DNA of 58,442 nucleotides from assembly GCA_002296965.1 (NCBI GenBank), contig DBIW01000037.1, forward strand, positions 1 through 58,442, read 5' to 3'. This DNA comes from Treponema sp. UBA792 (GTDB taxonomy: Bacteria > Spirochaetota > Spirochaetia > Treponematales > Treponemataceae). Under the pieces are notes generated by a model. That model saw only the letters and a list, made by a program, of their open reading frames with translations. It searched no databases and was not told the DNA's origin. The position numbers and the translations under genes are program-made. Positions 1 to 7,117 of the stretch are shown in pieces (within the stretch, counting starts at the first letter, position 1; each line of letters begins with the position of its first letter).

Positions 1-2
1 GC

Positions 3-242
3 CTGCCGCCGAGCCGCTACGGCATGGTCGAGACGGAAATTTCGCTTGTTCCGCCGGATGTCAGCTATGTCAATGGCCAGCCTGTGTTTATTGCTGAGGC
101 GGAAATTGAAAATCCGTACCTTGCCGCAAAAAACGGCCGGACTGCAAAACTTATTCCGGGCATCTCAGCTGAAGGAAGAATTGTCACGGACAGAAGCACG
201 GTAATGCAGATGCTGCTCAGAAAACTGGATTTTATTAACTAA
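3..242 (+). CDS. HlyD-family membrane fusion protein, C-terminal fragment
   Basis: The frame is open from the window edge, so only the last 79 codons of a longer gene are seen. The fragment reads through Y-G-M-V-E, a strand-rich segment and 'LIPGISAEGRI', then a C-terminal 'MQMLLRKLDFIN'. This matches the beta-barrel and membrane-proximal end of HlyD/EmrA-type periplasmic adaptors, where a P-G-M/I-x-A/V motif precedes the last strand. Such adaptors join an inner-membrane ABC exporter to a TolC channel in type I secretion. The next gene, 15 bases downstream, is a TolC-like protein, which supports this. Family assignment is by recognition of the fragment only; the ATPase and the secreted substrate lie outside the window. 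Confidence 0.75.
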   Translation: MPPSRYGMVETEISLVPPDVSYVNGQPVFIAEAEIENPYLAAKNGRTAKLIPGISAEGRIVTDRSTVMQMLLRKLDFIN

Positions 243-257
243 GAGTGGAATCAAAGA

Positions 258-1655
258 ATGAGATATAAAAAGAGTTTTTGCATTTTTTTTGTTTGCTGTA
301 TTTTTGGCAAATCTTTCTCTCTTTCTTTTGATGAACTGATTGAACTAACCCTGCAAAACAATACAGATATTCTTTCTGCTCAAAATGGTTATGACTCAGC
401 CAGTTTATCACTAAAAACATTAAACGGAGCTTATGCGCCACAAGTTTCATTGTCATCTTCTGCATCGCTGCCGGATGAATATAAATGGGACACAACCCCA
501 GATTACTTTTCTTCTTCAATAACATACAGTCAGCCGCTTCCAGGAGGAACAACCCTGGGATTTACGGGTAGTTTTTCCTTTAATTCAGCAGACATTTTGG
601 AAGAACGTTGCATTTCTCAAAATCCAAGCCTTAGTTTCTCTCTTACTCAAAGTTTGTTTCCTTTCTGGGCACAAGGAAAAATCAAAAATCCTGCAAAACT
701 GAGCTCAAAACAGCAGAAAGACTACTACTACTATCAGCTTTTATACACAAAAAAGACAGTCATGCAGAATCTTGTACAAAACTATATCTATGCTTCTGTT
801 CATAAAAAACAGATTCAAATTCATGAGAACTCAATTTATTTACTTGACAAGCAGATTGAAACATCAAATCAATTGCTGAAAATAGGGGCAGTCAATCAGG
901 CAAGAATAACAGAACTGCAAAGTTCCAAATGGAGCTATCAGCAGGATTTAATGAGTGCAAAATCAAGTTATATAAGTTACATTCAAAATCTGAAAACGAT
1001 TTGCGGGACAGAATTTAAAAATGACAGTCTGTCTTTTGAACATAAATCTCTTCCAGCTCAGGATGATTTCACAAAAGAAATTCTTTCAGCAACAGATAAC
1101 ATCGCTGATCCATTAGAAGAATCATACAAATTAAAAATGGAACTCTTAAAAACAAATCATGCTCTGGAAAAACAGTCTTCGGCTCCTGCATTATCACTTT
1201 CTGTGCAGCCATCCTGGTCTTTTGCCCCTAAAAAACAGGATGAGTGGAAAGAAGCCTGGAAAGATGCAAATTCACCTTCTTCATGGTCTGCTACAATTGG
1301 AGTAAACCTTTCTCCGCTTCTTTCAGCATCAGTTAGTAAAAATGAACAGCAATATGAATTGAACTGCCAAGCCGCAGAAAAATCATTCAATGCATATATT
1401 ACACAAAAGGAATTTGTCTTACAGCAGTACAAAAACATTTTAGATAACTATAAACCCCAGCTTGAAGAAATTTCAAACCTTTATAATGCAGGAAGTGCAG
1501 AATTAAAAGACTTGGAATCTCAGTTTTCAGCAGGAGCTGTTTCTGAGCTGGATTTTGATTCTGCAAAAGTCCGGATTGAAAGCTGCAGGCTGAACATGGA
1601 GATTATTGAATTATATGTCTGGCTGTATGAGGTACTTTGTAAAATAAATCTTTAA
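258..1655 (+). CDS. TolC-like outer membrane efflux protein
   Basis: A 465-residue protein with an N-terminal signal peptide (hydrophobic residues about 6-20). It has the two-fold layout of TolC/OEP proteins: Ser/Thr-rich beta segments alternating with long Gln/Lys-rich helices, for example around residues 150-225 and 365-440. It probably forms the outer-membrane channel for the adaptor encoded 15 bases upstream, as part of a type I secretion or efflux system. The Shine-Dalgarno site is weak. Base composition is unlike the downstream genes: 45 of 120 bases in 601-720 are G or C, against 39 of 60 in a sample of metQ (5221-5280). That fits recent acquisition or a secretion cassette with its own history. 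Family call is firm; substrate unknown. Confidence 0.85.
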   Translation: MRYKKSFCIFFVCCIFGKSFSLSFDELIELTLQNNTDILSAQNGYDSASLSLKTLNGAYAPQVSLSSSASLPDEYKWDTTPDYFSSSITYSQPLPGGTTLGFTGSFSFNSADILEERCISQNPSLSFSLTQSLFPFWAQGKIKNPAKLSSKQQKDYYYYQLLYTKKTVMQNLVQNYIYASVHKKQIQIHENSIYLLDKQIETSNQLLKIGAVNQARITELQSSKWSYQQDLMSAKSSYISYIQNLKTICGTEFKNDSLSFEHKSLPAQDDFTKEILSATDNIADPLEESYKLKMELLKTNHALEKQSSAPALSLSVQPSWSFAPKKQDEWKEAWKDANSPSSWSATIGVNLSPLLSASVSKNEQQYELNCQAAEKSFNAYITQKEFVLQQYKNILDNYKPQLEEISNLYNAGSAELKDLESQFSAGAVSELDFDSAKVRIESCRLNMEIIELYVWLYEVLCKINL

Positions 1656-1727
1656 TTTGAATCCGGGCGTACTCCCCCGCCTCAAAACGGACTTCAATAT
1701 AATTCAATTTCATGATTTTTCTTAAAT
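1656..1727. other. Gap after tolC-like gene; no clear terminator
   Basis: This stretch opens the 383-base gap between the TolC-like gene and metN. It holds a GC-rich patch around 1669-1690 that could fold weakly, but there is no U-tract typical of an intrinsic terminator. The rest of the gap (1728-2038) is described in separate entries. Confidence 0.4.
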
Positions 1728-1744
1728 CCTATTGACAAGGTAGG
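1728..1744 (+). promoter_or_regulatory. CymR-like operator box overlapping the met promoter
   Basis: The 17-mer CCTATTGACAAGGTAGG is an imperfect palindrome (CCTA...TAGG). It differs at one position from the box at 8828-8844 in front of cysK. It contains the -35 hexamer TTGACA, so a bound protein would block RNA polymerase. The probable binder is the Rrf2 regulator encoded at 8338-8763 (inference). Confidence 0.75.
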
Positions 1745-1761
1745 CAGAAGTTTTGTATAAA
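1732..1761 (+). promoter_or_regulatory. Promoter of the met operon
   Basis: TTGACA at 1732-1737, an 18-base spacer, and TATAAA at 1756-1761. The expected transcript start is near 1768, which gives a leader of about 270 bases before metN. Confidence 0.7.
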
Positions 1762-1803
1762 CTCCGTAACAGCGTTTCATGCTGAATCACATCAACTCAA
1801 AAG

Positions 1804-1879
1804 GAGGCACATCATGCAGGTTGTTTTTTATTTTGAAAAACTTGTCCGCGCGAATTTCAGATTCGGAAGGATGTGCCTC
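1804..1879 (+). promoter_or_regulatory. Leader hairpin pairing the uORF start with its Cys codons
   Basis: GAGGCACATC (1804-1813) is the exact reverse complement of GATGTGCCTC (1870-1879). The left arm holds the Shine-Dalgarno core of the leader peptide. The right arm holds its final Met-Cys-Leu codons. The enclosed segment contains a smaller GTTTTT/AAAAAC repeat. A second small hairpin (TCCGGAA-TT-TTCCGGA, 1939-1954) follows with no U-tract. I do not recognise a known riboswitch class. Confidence 0.6.
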
Positions 1880-1888
1880 TGCCGCTAG
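1814..1888 (+). CDS. Candidate sulfur amino acid leader peptide (24 aa)
   Basis: The reading frame starts at ATG 1814 behind a strong Shine-Dalgarno site (AAGGAGG, 1801-1807) with six bases of spacing. It encodes 24 residues beginning M-Q-V-V-F-Y-F and ending R-M-C-L-C-R before TAG. It lies wholly inside the transcribed leader of the met operon, downstream of a promoter overlapped by a CymR-like box. A short translated frame ending in clustered Met and Cys codons is what a ribosome-mediated attenuator for a sulfur amino acid operon would look like. Its own start site lies in a 10-bp stem with its last codons. Cysteine-containing leader peptides ahead of sulfur genes are known in actinobacteria; I know of none described here. 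The function is inferred. Confidence 0.6.
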   Translation: MQVVFYFEKLVRANFRFGRMCLCR

Positions 1889-2038
1889 CCGCGGGACTTT
1901 TCCGCCGGTCTCTTTTTCCATTACAACCTAATCCGCAATCCGGAATTTTCCGGAAAGCGCATCGCCGTGCTCTCATATTCTCTGCCGCGCAGAACAAATT
2001 TCCGCAGGACAGGAATATCGTCACGGCCGGAGACAAAC

Positions 2039-3082
2039 ATGGACAGCATTATTGAACTGAAAGACATCTGTAAAAAATTCGGAGAAGGCGCAGAATCGTT
2101 CTACGCCGCCGACAATGTAAGCCTCTCGATAAAAAGAGGTGAAATTTTCGGAATCATCGGTTTTTCCGGAGCCGGAAAATCAACGCTCGTGCGGTGCATA
2201 AATCTGCTGGGGCGGCCTGACTCAGGTTCCGTCACCGTGAACGGAAAGGACATGCTGGCTCTAAGCCCCAAGGAACTGCGCGCCGCAAGGAAAAAAATCG
2301 GAATGATTTTTCAGCATTTCAACCTGCTGAAATCCCGCACTGTGGCGGAAAACGTCGCGTTTCCTCTGAAGGGAAGCGGCCTTTCAAAAGGACAGACGGC
2401 GGAAAAAGTCCGGGAACTGCTTGAATTCGTGGAAATCGGCGACAAGGCGGAATGTTATCCGTCCCAGCTTTCTGGAGGACAGAAGCAGCGGGTCGCGATT
2501 GCCCGCGCGCTTGCGAACAGCCCTGAAATTCTGCTATGCGACGAGGCTACAAGCGCGCTCGATCCCACCACGACAAAATCGATTCTCCGGCTGCTCAAAA
2601 GGCTGAATTCAACGCTCGGACTGACCGTCGTGATAATAACGCATCAGATGGAAGTGATAAAGGAAGTCTGTGACCGTGTGGCCGTAATGGAAAAGGGGCG
2701 TGTCGTTGAGCAGGGCGATGTGTTCGACATATTCGCAAAACCGCAGAATGAGGTGACACGGCGTTTCATAAAGTCCACATCGAATTTGAGCCGCATAGAC
2801 GAGCTGATTCAGGAGAACAGTCCGGTTGTCGCGCTGAATCCCGGCGAGAAACTCGTCAGGTTCAGTTTTATAGAAAGAAACGCCGCCGAGCCGCTGATAT
2901 CCTCGCTCTCGCGCATTTTTGACATAACTATAAACATAATTTTCGCTGATCTGGAGATTATCCGGGGGGCCTCGATAGGAGGAACTGTCGCCATAATAAG
3001 CGGTCAAGAACGGAGCATCGAACGCGCGCTCACCTACATAAAGGATTTTCATGTCGGCGTGGAGGTTCTGAAAAATGCCTGA
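2039..3082 (+). CDS. metN: Methionine ABC transporter ATP-binding protein MetN
   Basis: MetN is the ATPase of the MetNIQ importer for L- and D-methionine at the inner membrane. The 347-residue protein shows Walker A GFSGAGKST (41-49), signature LSGGQ (144-148), Walker B ILLCDE (164-169), and a C-terminal NIL domain from about residue 265. That domain senses methionine and causes trans-inhibition in the family. The start at 2039 is chosen because the conserved sequence begins there and a CGGAGA ribosome site lies just upstream; a longer open frame from 1967 has no such support. It overlaps metI by 8 bases. Expression is probably controlled by the CymR-like box and the leader peptide upstream. 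Confidence 0.95.
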   Translation: MDSIIELKDICKKFGEGAESFYAADNVSLSIKRGEIFGIIGFSGAGKSTLVRCINLLGRPDSGSVTVNGKDMLALSPKELRAARKKIGMIFQHFNLLKSRTVAENVAFPLKGSGLSKGQTAEKVRELLEFVEIGDKAECYPSQLSGGQKQRVAIARALANSPEILLCDEATSALDPTTTKSILRLLKRLNSTLGLTVVIITHQMEVIKEVCDRVAVMEKGRVVEQGDVFDIFAKPQNEVTRRFIKSTSNLSRIDELIQENSPVVALNPGEKLVRFSFIERNAAEPLISSLSRIFDITINIIFADLEIIRGASIGGTVAIISGQERSIERALTYIKDFHVGVEVLKNA

Positions 3083-3755
3083 AATTCTTGAGAAAATCAT
3101 TCCGAACGTGATGAAACGGCTTCCTGTTCTCGGACAGGCCGTGCTGGAGACATTCATAATGACAGTATGGTCGGGCGCAATCTCGTTCGTGCTCGGACTT
3201 TTTCTGGGAATCGTGCTTACGGTCACAAAAAAAGGCGCGGTTCTGGAGAACAGGGCCGTATTCCAGGTTCTCGACAAGACGGTGAACCTGTTCCGCTCCA
3301 TTCCGTTCATCATTCTTCTGACAGGCGTAATGCCGCTGAGCAGACTGATAATGGGAACCGCAATCGGCGTTCGCGGCGCGATTGTTCCTCTTGTATTCGG
3401 AACAGTTCCGTTTTTTGCCCGTCAGATTGAGAGCGCCCTTGCTGAAGTTGACGGCGGACTTGTGGAGGCCGCGCTGAGCATGGGACTTTCTCCGGTGGAC
3501 ATAATTTTCCGCGTATATCTCCGTGAGAGCGTTGGACCGATTGTCCGGGGAACGACAATCACCACGATAAGCCTTATCGGACTTACGGCGATGGCGGGAG
3601 CGGTCGGAGCGGGAGGACTTGGAAACTACGCGATAATGTACGGACATGACAGGAATCAGGTTGACGTGACCTGGGTCACAATAATTGTGCTCGTACTTGC
3701 CGTAAGCCTGATTCAGCACATCGGAACTGCCATTATAAAGAAAAACACTCACTGA
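3075..3755 (+). CDS. metI: Methionine ABC transporter permease MetI
   Basis: A 226-residue inner-membrane permease, the usual MetI length, with about five hydrophobic segments. The cytoplasmic coupling motif V-E-A-A-L-S-M-G-L lies near residue 135, where it contacts MetN. The conserved 'GLTAMAGAVGAGGLG' segment typical of MetI follows near residue 175. The start overlaps the end of metN by 8 bases, so the two are translationally coupled. With MetN and MetQ (4798-5652) it completes the importer, although an enzyme gene is inserted between metI and metQ. Confidence 0.95.
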   Translation: MPEILEKIIPNVMKRLPVLGQAVLETFIMTVWSGAISFVLGLFLGIVLTVTKKGAVLENRAVFQVLDKTVNLFRSIPFIILLTGVMPLSRLIMGTAIGVRGAIVPLVFGTVPFFARQIESALAEVDGGLVEAALSMGLSPVDIIFRVYLRESVGPIVRGTTITTISLIGLTAMAGAVGAGGLGNYAIMYGHDRNQVDVTWVTIIVLVLAVSLIQHIGTAIIKKNTH

Positions 3756-3772
3756 AGTACGGGAGAAGATGC

Positions 3773-4738
3773 ATGACAGAAATTTTCAGAAGAAAAACGG
3801 CGATAATCGGGGCGGGACACGTAGGCTCGCACGTCGGCTATGCGCTGATTTCACAGGGACTTTCCGAAGAGATTGTCTACATAGACACCGACCGGAAAAA
3901 ATCCGAGGCGCAGGCGCTGGATCTGTACGATGCCACGGCATATCTTCCCAAACATGCGGATGTGTATGCCGGCACCTGGAACGATATTGCCGATGCGCAG
4001 ATTCTTGTCGTCGCGGCAGGGCCTCTTCCGGACATGGACGCAGGACAGTTTGACCGCATGGACACGCTGCGCTCCACGGTGGAAATTCTGAAGGACATAA
4101 TTCCGAACATAAGGAAGTCCGGATTCGGCGGAATCATAATAAGCATATCGAATCCCGCCGATGTCGTCGCGCATTACATCCAGAACGCGCTGGACTGGCC
4201 AAAGGAGAAAATCATCTCCACAAGCACGGCGCTAGACTCGGCAAGGCTGAGACGGGCGCTGACCGAAGCCACCGGCTACGACCAGAAGTCAATCTGCGCC
4301 TACGTACTGGGAGAGCATGGCGAAAGCCAGATGATTCCCTGGTCCGCCGTGACAGTCGCCGGAAAACCTCTGACGGAACTGATTGCGGAACAGCCGGAGC
4401 GTTTCGGAAGACTAAGCCTTGAGAAAATCGCGGAACGCGCAAAATCCGCCGGATGGACGATTCTTGGCGGAAAAGGCTCGACAGAATTCGGAATTGGAGC
4501 TGCGGCCGCGGAGATTGTGCGCGCCATCTGCGGAGACGAAAACAGAATTCTTCCGGTATCCGTTCTTCTCGAAGGGGAATACGGACAGAACGGAGTGTTC
4601 GCGAGCGTCCCGGTAAGGCTGAACAGGAGCGGAGCGGCAGAAATCATCCGCCTTAAGATGACGGAAAACGAGCGCAAGGAATTTGCGGAATCATGCGCGG
4701 TCATGGACGCAAACTACAGGAAGGCGCTGTCGTTCTAA
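3773..4738 (+). CDS. L-2-hydroxyacid dehydrogenase (lactate/malate dehydrogenase family)
   Basis: The 321-residue protein has the family fold. G-A-G-H-V-G (13-18) binds NAD and D38 follows the second strand. D155 and R158 sit in LDSAR, and the catalytic H182 in G-E-H-G-E-S. Family members interconvert 2-oxo acids and L-2-hydroxy acids with NAD(H). The substrate loop (81-97, A-A-G-P-L-P-D-M-D-A-G-Q-F-D-R) lacks the Gln of lactate dehydrogenase and the Arg of malate dehydrogenase at the specificity position, and seems longer. That is reminiscent of L-2-hydroxyisocaproate dehydrogenases, which take bulky side chains. It lies between metI and metQ, 17 bases after metI. I infer a substrate related to methionine, such as 4-methylthio-2-oxobutanoate/2-hydroxy-4-methylthiobutanoate. 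An ordinary lactate dehydrogenase remains possible. Confidence 0.8.
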   Translation: MTEIFRRKTAIIGAGHVGSHVGYALISQGLSEEIVYIDTDRKKSEAQALDLYDATAYLPKHADVYAGTWNDIADAQILVVAAGPLPDMDAGQFDRMDTLRSTVEILKDIIPNIRKSGFGGIIISISNPADVVAHYIQNALDWPKEKIISTSTALDSARLRRALTEATGYDQKSICAYVLGEHGESQMIPWSAVTVAGKPLTELIAEQPERFGRLSLEKIAERAKSAGWTILGGKGSTEFGIGAAAAEIVRAICGDENRILPVSVLLEGEYGQNGVFASVPVRLNRSGAAEIIRLKMTENERKEFAESCAVMDANYRKALSF

Positions 4739-4756
4739 AAGCGGCGGCGGAACAGT

Positions 4757-4786
4757 TTCAACCCATACAGAAGATTTTTATATAAT
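4757..4786 (+). promoter_or_regulatory. Possible internal promoter before metQ
   Basis: TTCAAC (4757-4762), an 18-base spacer and a perfect TATAAT (4781-4786) lie just before the Shine-Dalgarno GGAGG of metQ. This could give extra binding protein over permease, but no CymR-like box is present here. Confidence 0.35.
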
Positions 4787-4797
4787 TTGGAGGAAAT

Positions 4798-5652
4798 ATG
4801 AACAGAAATTTCAGAAAAATCATTTCGGCCGCGGCAATCGCCGCATTCGCACTATCGGTGGCAGCCGCAAAACCGTCCAAAAAGGCAAAAAACACGACTG
4901 TCAGGCTCGGAGTCGTCGGCTCAATCTACGAGGATCTTTGGACACCGGCAAAAAAAGCGTTGAAAAACGAAGGAATCGACCTGAAATTCGTGCAGTTTTC
5001 TGATTATGTCACGCCGAACAATGCCCTGGCGAACGGCGAGATTGACCTGAACTCATTCCAGCACAGAATTTTCCTTGAGAACGAGATAAAAAACCACAAA
5101 TATCCTATCAGCCTGATTGGAAATACGTTCATAATTCCGCTTAATCTTTATTCGGTAAAGCACAAATCCGTCGGCGAGCTTGGAAAAGGCAGCACTGTCG
5201 CAATTCCGAACGATGTTACCAACGGCGGACGCGCGCTGAAGGTTCTTGCCGCCGCCGGACTTATCACGCTGCGTCAGGATGCGGGATTCAATCCGACTAC
5301 AGCGGACATTTCGGTGAACAACTCAGGAATCGTAATAAAGGAACTTGCCGCGAACGCCATTCCGTCCGCGCTCGCCGACCTTGACGCGGCGGTTGTAAAC
5401 GGAAACTATGCGCTCGATTTCGGAATCAAAACAGAAAGCGCAATCTTCAAGGACACAAGCGTGTCGGAGGAATACTACTGGAACCTGATTGCGGCACGCA
5501 CGGACGACCTGAAAAATCCCGCGAAAAGGGAAATATACAGAAAAGTGGTGAAGGCATTCCAGACCGCCGCCACGGAAAAAGTTTTCAACGATGACTTCGG
5601 CGGATATTTCATAAAAGTCGGCTGGAACAAGGACGAATTTCCGGCGAAATAA
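4798..5652 (+). CDS. metQ: Methionine ABC transporter substrate-binding protein MetQ
   Basis: The 284-residue protein belongs to the NlpA/MetQ family: after the signal come 'VRLGVVGSIYEDLW', 'FSDYVTPNNALANGEIDLN' and 'NTFIIPLNLYS'. It captures methionine in the periplasm for MetNI. The signal peptide (residues 1-24, ending A-L-S-V-A-A-A) has no lipobox cysteine, although MetQ proteins are commonly lipoproteins, and the mature protein starts with a Lys-rich linker. It may therefore be freely periplasmic. The start is supported by GGAGG seven bases upstream of the ATG. A strong intercistronic hairpin follows the gene. Confidence 0.93.
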   Translation: MNRNFRKIISAAAIAAFALSVAAAKPSKKAKNTTVRLGVVGSIYEDLWTPAKKALKNEGIDLKFVQFSDYVTPNNALANGEIDLNSFQHRIFLENEIKNHKYPISLIGNTFIIPLNLYSVKHKSVGELGKGSTVAIPNDVTNGGRALKVLAAAGLITLRQDAGFNPTTADISVNNSGIVIKELAANAIPSALADLDAAVVNGNYALDFGIKTESAIFKDTSVSEEYYWNLIAARTDDLKNPAKREIYRKVVKAFQTAATEKVFNDDFGGYFIKVGWNKDEFPAK

Positions 5653-5666
5653 GACGGCAGGAACAG

Positions 5667-5703
5667 ATCCGGAGCTTCCGCATAAAGACGGAAGACTCCG
5701 GAT
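5667..5703 (+). repeat. Intercistronic hairpin after metQ
   Basis: ATCCGGAG and TTCCG on the left pair with CGGAA and CTCCGGAT on the right, around an 8-base loop. No U-tract follows, so it is more likely an mRNA stabiliser or processing site than a terminator. It may set metNI-Q expression apart from the two enzyme genes downstream. Confidence 0.55.
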
Positions 5704-5725
5704 TCAGCGCATGGAGGAATTCACC

Positions 5726-7108
5726 ATGGATTTTGACATTTCGGAACTGAAAAACATAATCTCCGACCCCGGAAGAATCACGTCCGACATCGGGGAAAAA
5801 TATCTGACCGACAGTCTCGGACGGCTCAAAGGCTCAGCCTCGGCGCTCGTCTTTCCGCTCAGCACGGCGGAGACGGCTGCGGTGATGAGATTCGCATCGG
5901 AAAACGGAATTCCAGTCACGCCGCGCGGAGCCGGAACAAATCTTGTAGGCTCAACCGTTCCGTTGAAGGGAGGAATCATCCTTGATTTTTCCAGAATGAA
6001 CAGAATTCTGGAGCTTGACCGGGAGACTATGACCGTAACCGTTGAACCGGGAATTCTTCTCGAAGACCTGCAGGAATTCGTCGGACGGAACGGGCTTTTC
6101 TATCCGCCGGATCCCGGAGAAAAGGCCTCCACAATCGGCGGAAACATCAGCACGAACGCCGGAGGAATGAGGGCGGTAAAATACGGCGTCACAAGGGATT
6201 ATGTCCGCGGACTTGAGGTTGTCACCGCGGACGGGAAAATTCTTGAGCTGGGCGGAAAATGCGTAAAGGACGCAAGCGGACTTTCGCTTAAAAACCTTGT
6301 GATAGGCTCGGAAGGAACGCTTGCCGTAATCACAAAGGCCGTTCTCCGTATAATGCCCAAACCGCAGACATCGCTGAGCGTCGTAGTTCCGTTCCCGGAT
6401 CTGAAAACGGGAATCTCCTGCGTGACAAAAATCCTGCAGGCGGACGCCGCTCCCACCGCCGTTGAATTCGTGGAACGCAAGGTGATTGCCCTGGGCGAGA
6501 AATTCACCGGAATCAGCTATCCAAGGCAGGATGCGGCTTCGTACATCCTTCTGACATTCGACGGAAATACGGATGCGGTGAATTCCGGCGTGGAGACGGT
6601 AAGAAAAACCGTATCAGAAAACGGCGCGCTGGATTATATCGTCCTGGATGACAGCAGACGCCTTTCTGATATATGGAAGGTGCGCGGATGTCTTGTAAAA
6701 GCCGTGGAATCGGAATGTGAGCAGGAACCGGTCGATATTGTCGTTCCCATAAACAGAATCGTGGAATTCATAAATCACGTGAACCGCACTGAGGCGGAAA
6801 GCGGAGTGCAGATGGTCGCATTCGGCCATGCAGGCGACGGAAACGTCCATCTCTGCGTCCTCCGCGGAAACCGTGGCAGAACCATCTGGGAAAAGGAACT
6901 GAATTCCGTAATGGAGAAAATATATTCCGAGGCATACAGACTCGGCGGAATCGCAAGCGGAGAACATGGAATCGGCGTGACGAAACGTCCGTATTTTCTC
7001 CCGAATACCGCGGCCGAGAACCTCGAAATGATGAACAGGATAAAAGACGCGCTGGATCCGGCGCATATACTGAACGACGGAAAATCATACATAAGACAAG
7101 GCAGATGA
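5726..7108 (+). CDS. FAD-linked 2-hydroxyacid oxidase/dehydrogenase (GlcD family)
   Basis: This 460-residue flavoprotein of the GlcD/D-lactate dehydrogenase family oxidises 2-hydroxy acids, usually the D form, to 2-oxo acids. The FAD site is visible as PRGAGTNLVG (66-75), with 'IGGNISTNAGG' and 'VIGSEGTLAVIT' further on. The C-terminal active-site signatures are GHAGDGNVH (367-375) and SGEHGIG (411-417). No iron-sulfur domain is fused and no GlcE/GlcF partner adjoins. The start at 5726 has GGAGG at 5713-5717; an in-frame ATG at 5711 has none. Its place between metQ and a methionine-type aminotransferase suggests D-2-hydroxy-4-methylthiobutanoate as a substrate (inference). D-lactate or glycolate are the conservative alternatives. 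Confidence 0.85.
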   Translation: MDFDISELKNIISDPGRITSDIGEKYLTDSLGRLKGSASALVFPLSTAETAAVMRFASENGIPVTPRGAGTNLVGSTVPLKGGIILDFSRMNRILELDRETMTVTVEPGILLEDLQEFVGRNGLFYPPDPGEKASTIGGNISTNAGGMRAVKYGVTRDYVRGLEVVTADGKILELGGKCVKDASGLSLKNLVIGSEGTLAVITKAVLRIMPKPQTSLSVVVPFPDLKTGISCVTKILQADAAPTAVEFVERKVIALGEKFTGISYPRQDAASYILLTFDGNTDAVNSGVETVRKTVSENGALDYIVLDDSRRLSDIWKVRGCLVKAVESECEQEPVDIVVPINRIVEFINHVNRTEAESGVQMVAFGHAGDGNVHLCVLRGNRGRTIWEKELNSVMEKIYSEAYRLGGIASGEHGIGVTKRPYFLPNTAAENLEMMNRIKDALDPAHILNDGKSYIRQGR

Positions 7109-7117
7109 GAGGCAGAA

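Noticed and set aside
1967..2038. Longer N-terminus for metN
   Set aside because: The extra 24 residues are unlike MetN, and the ATG at 2039 has a ribosome site.
1768..2038. SAM riboswitch or T-box in the metN leader
   Set aside because: I could not find the SAM-I core (such as the GAUGAAACCCGGCAAC-like stretch) or a T-box sequence; a translated leader explains the features better.
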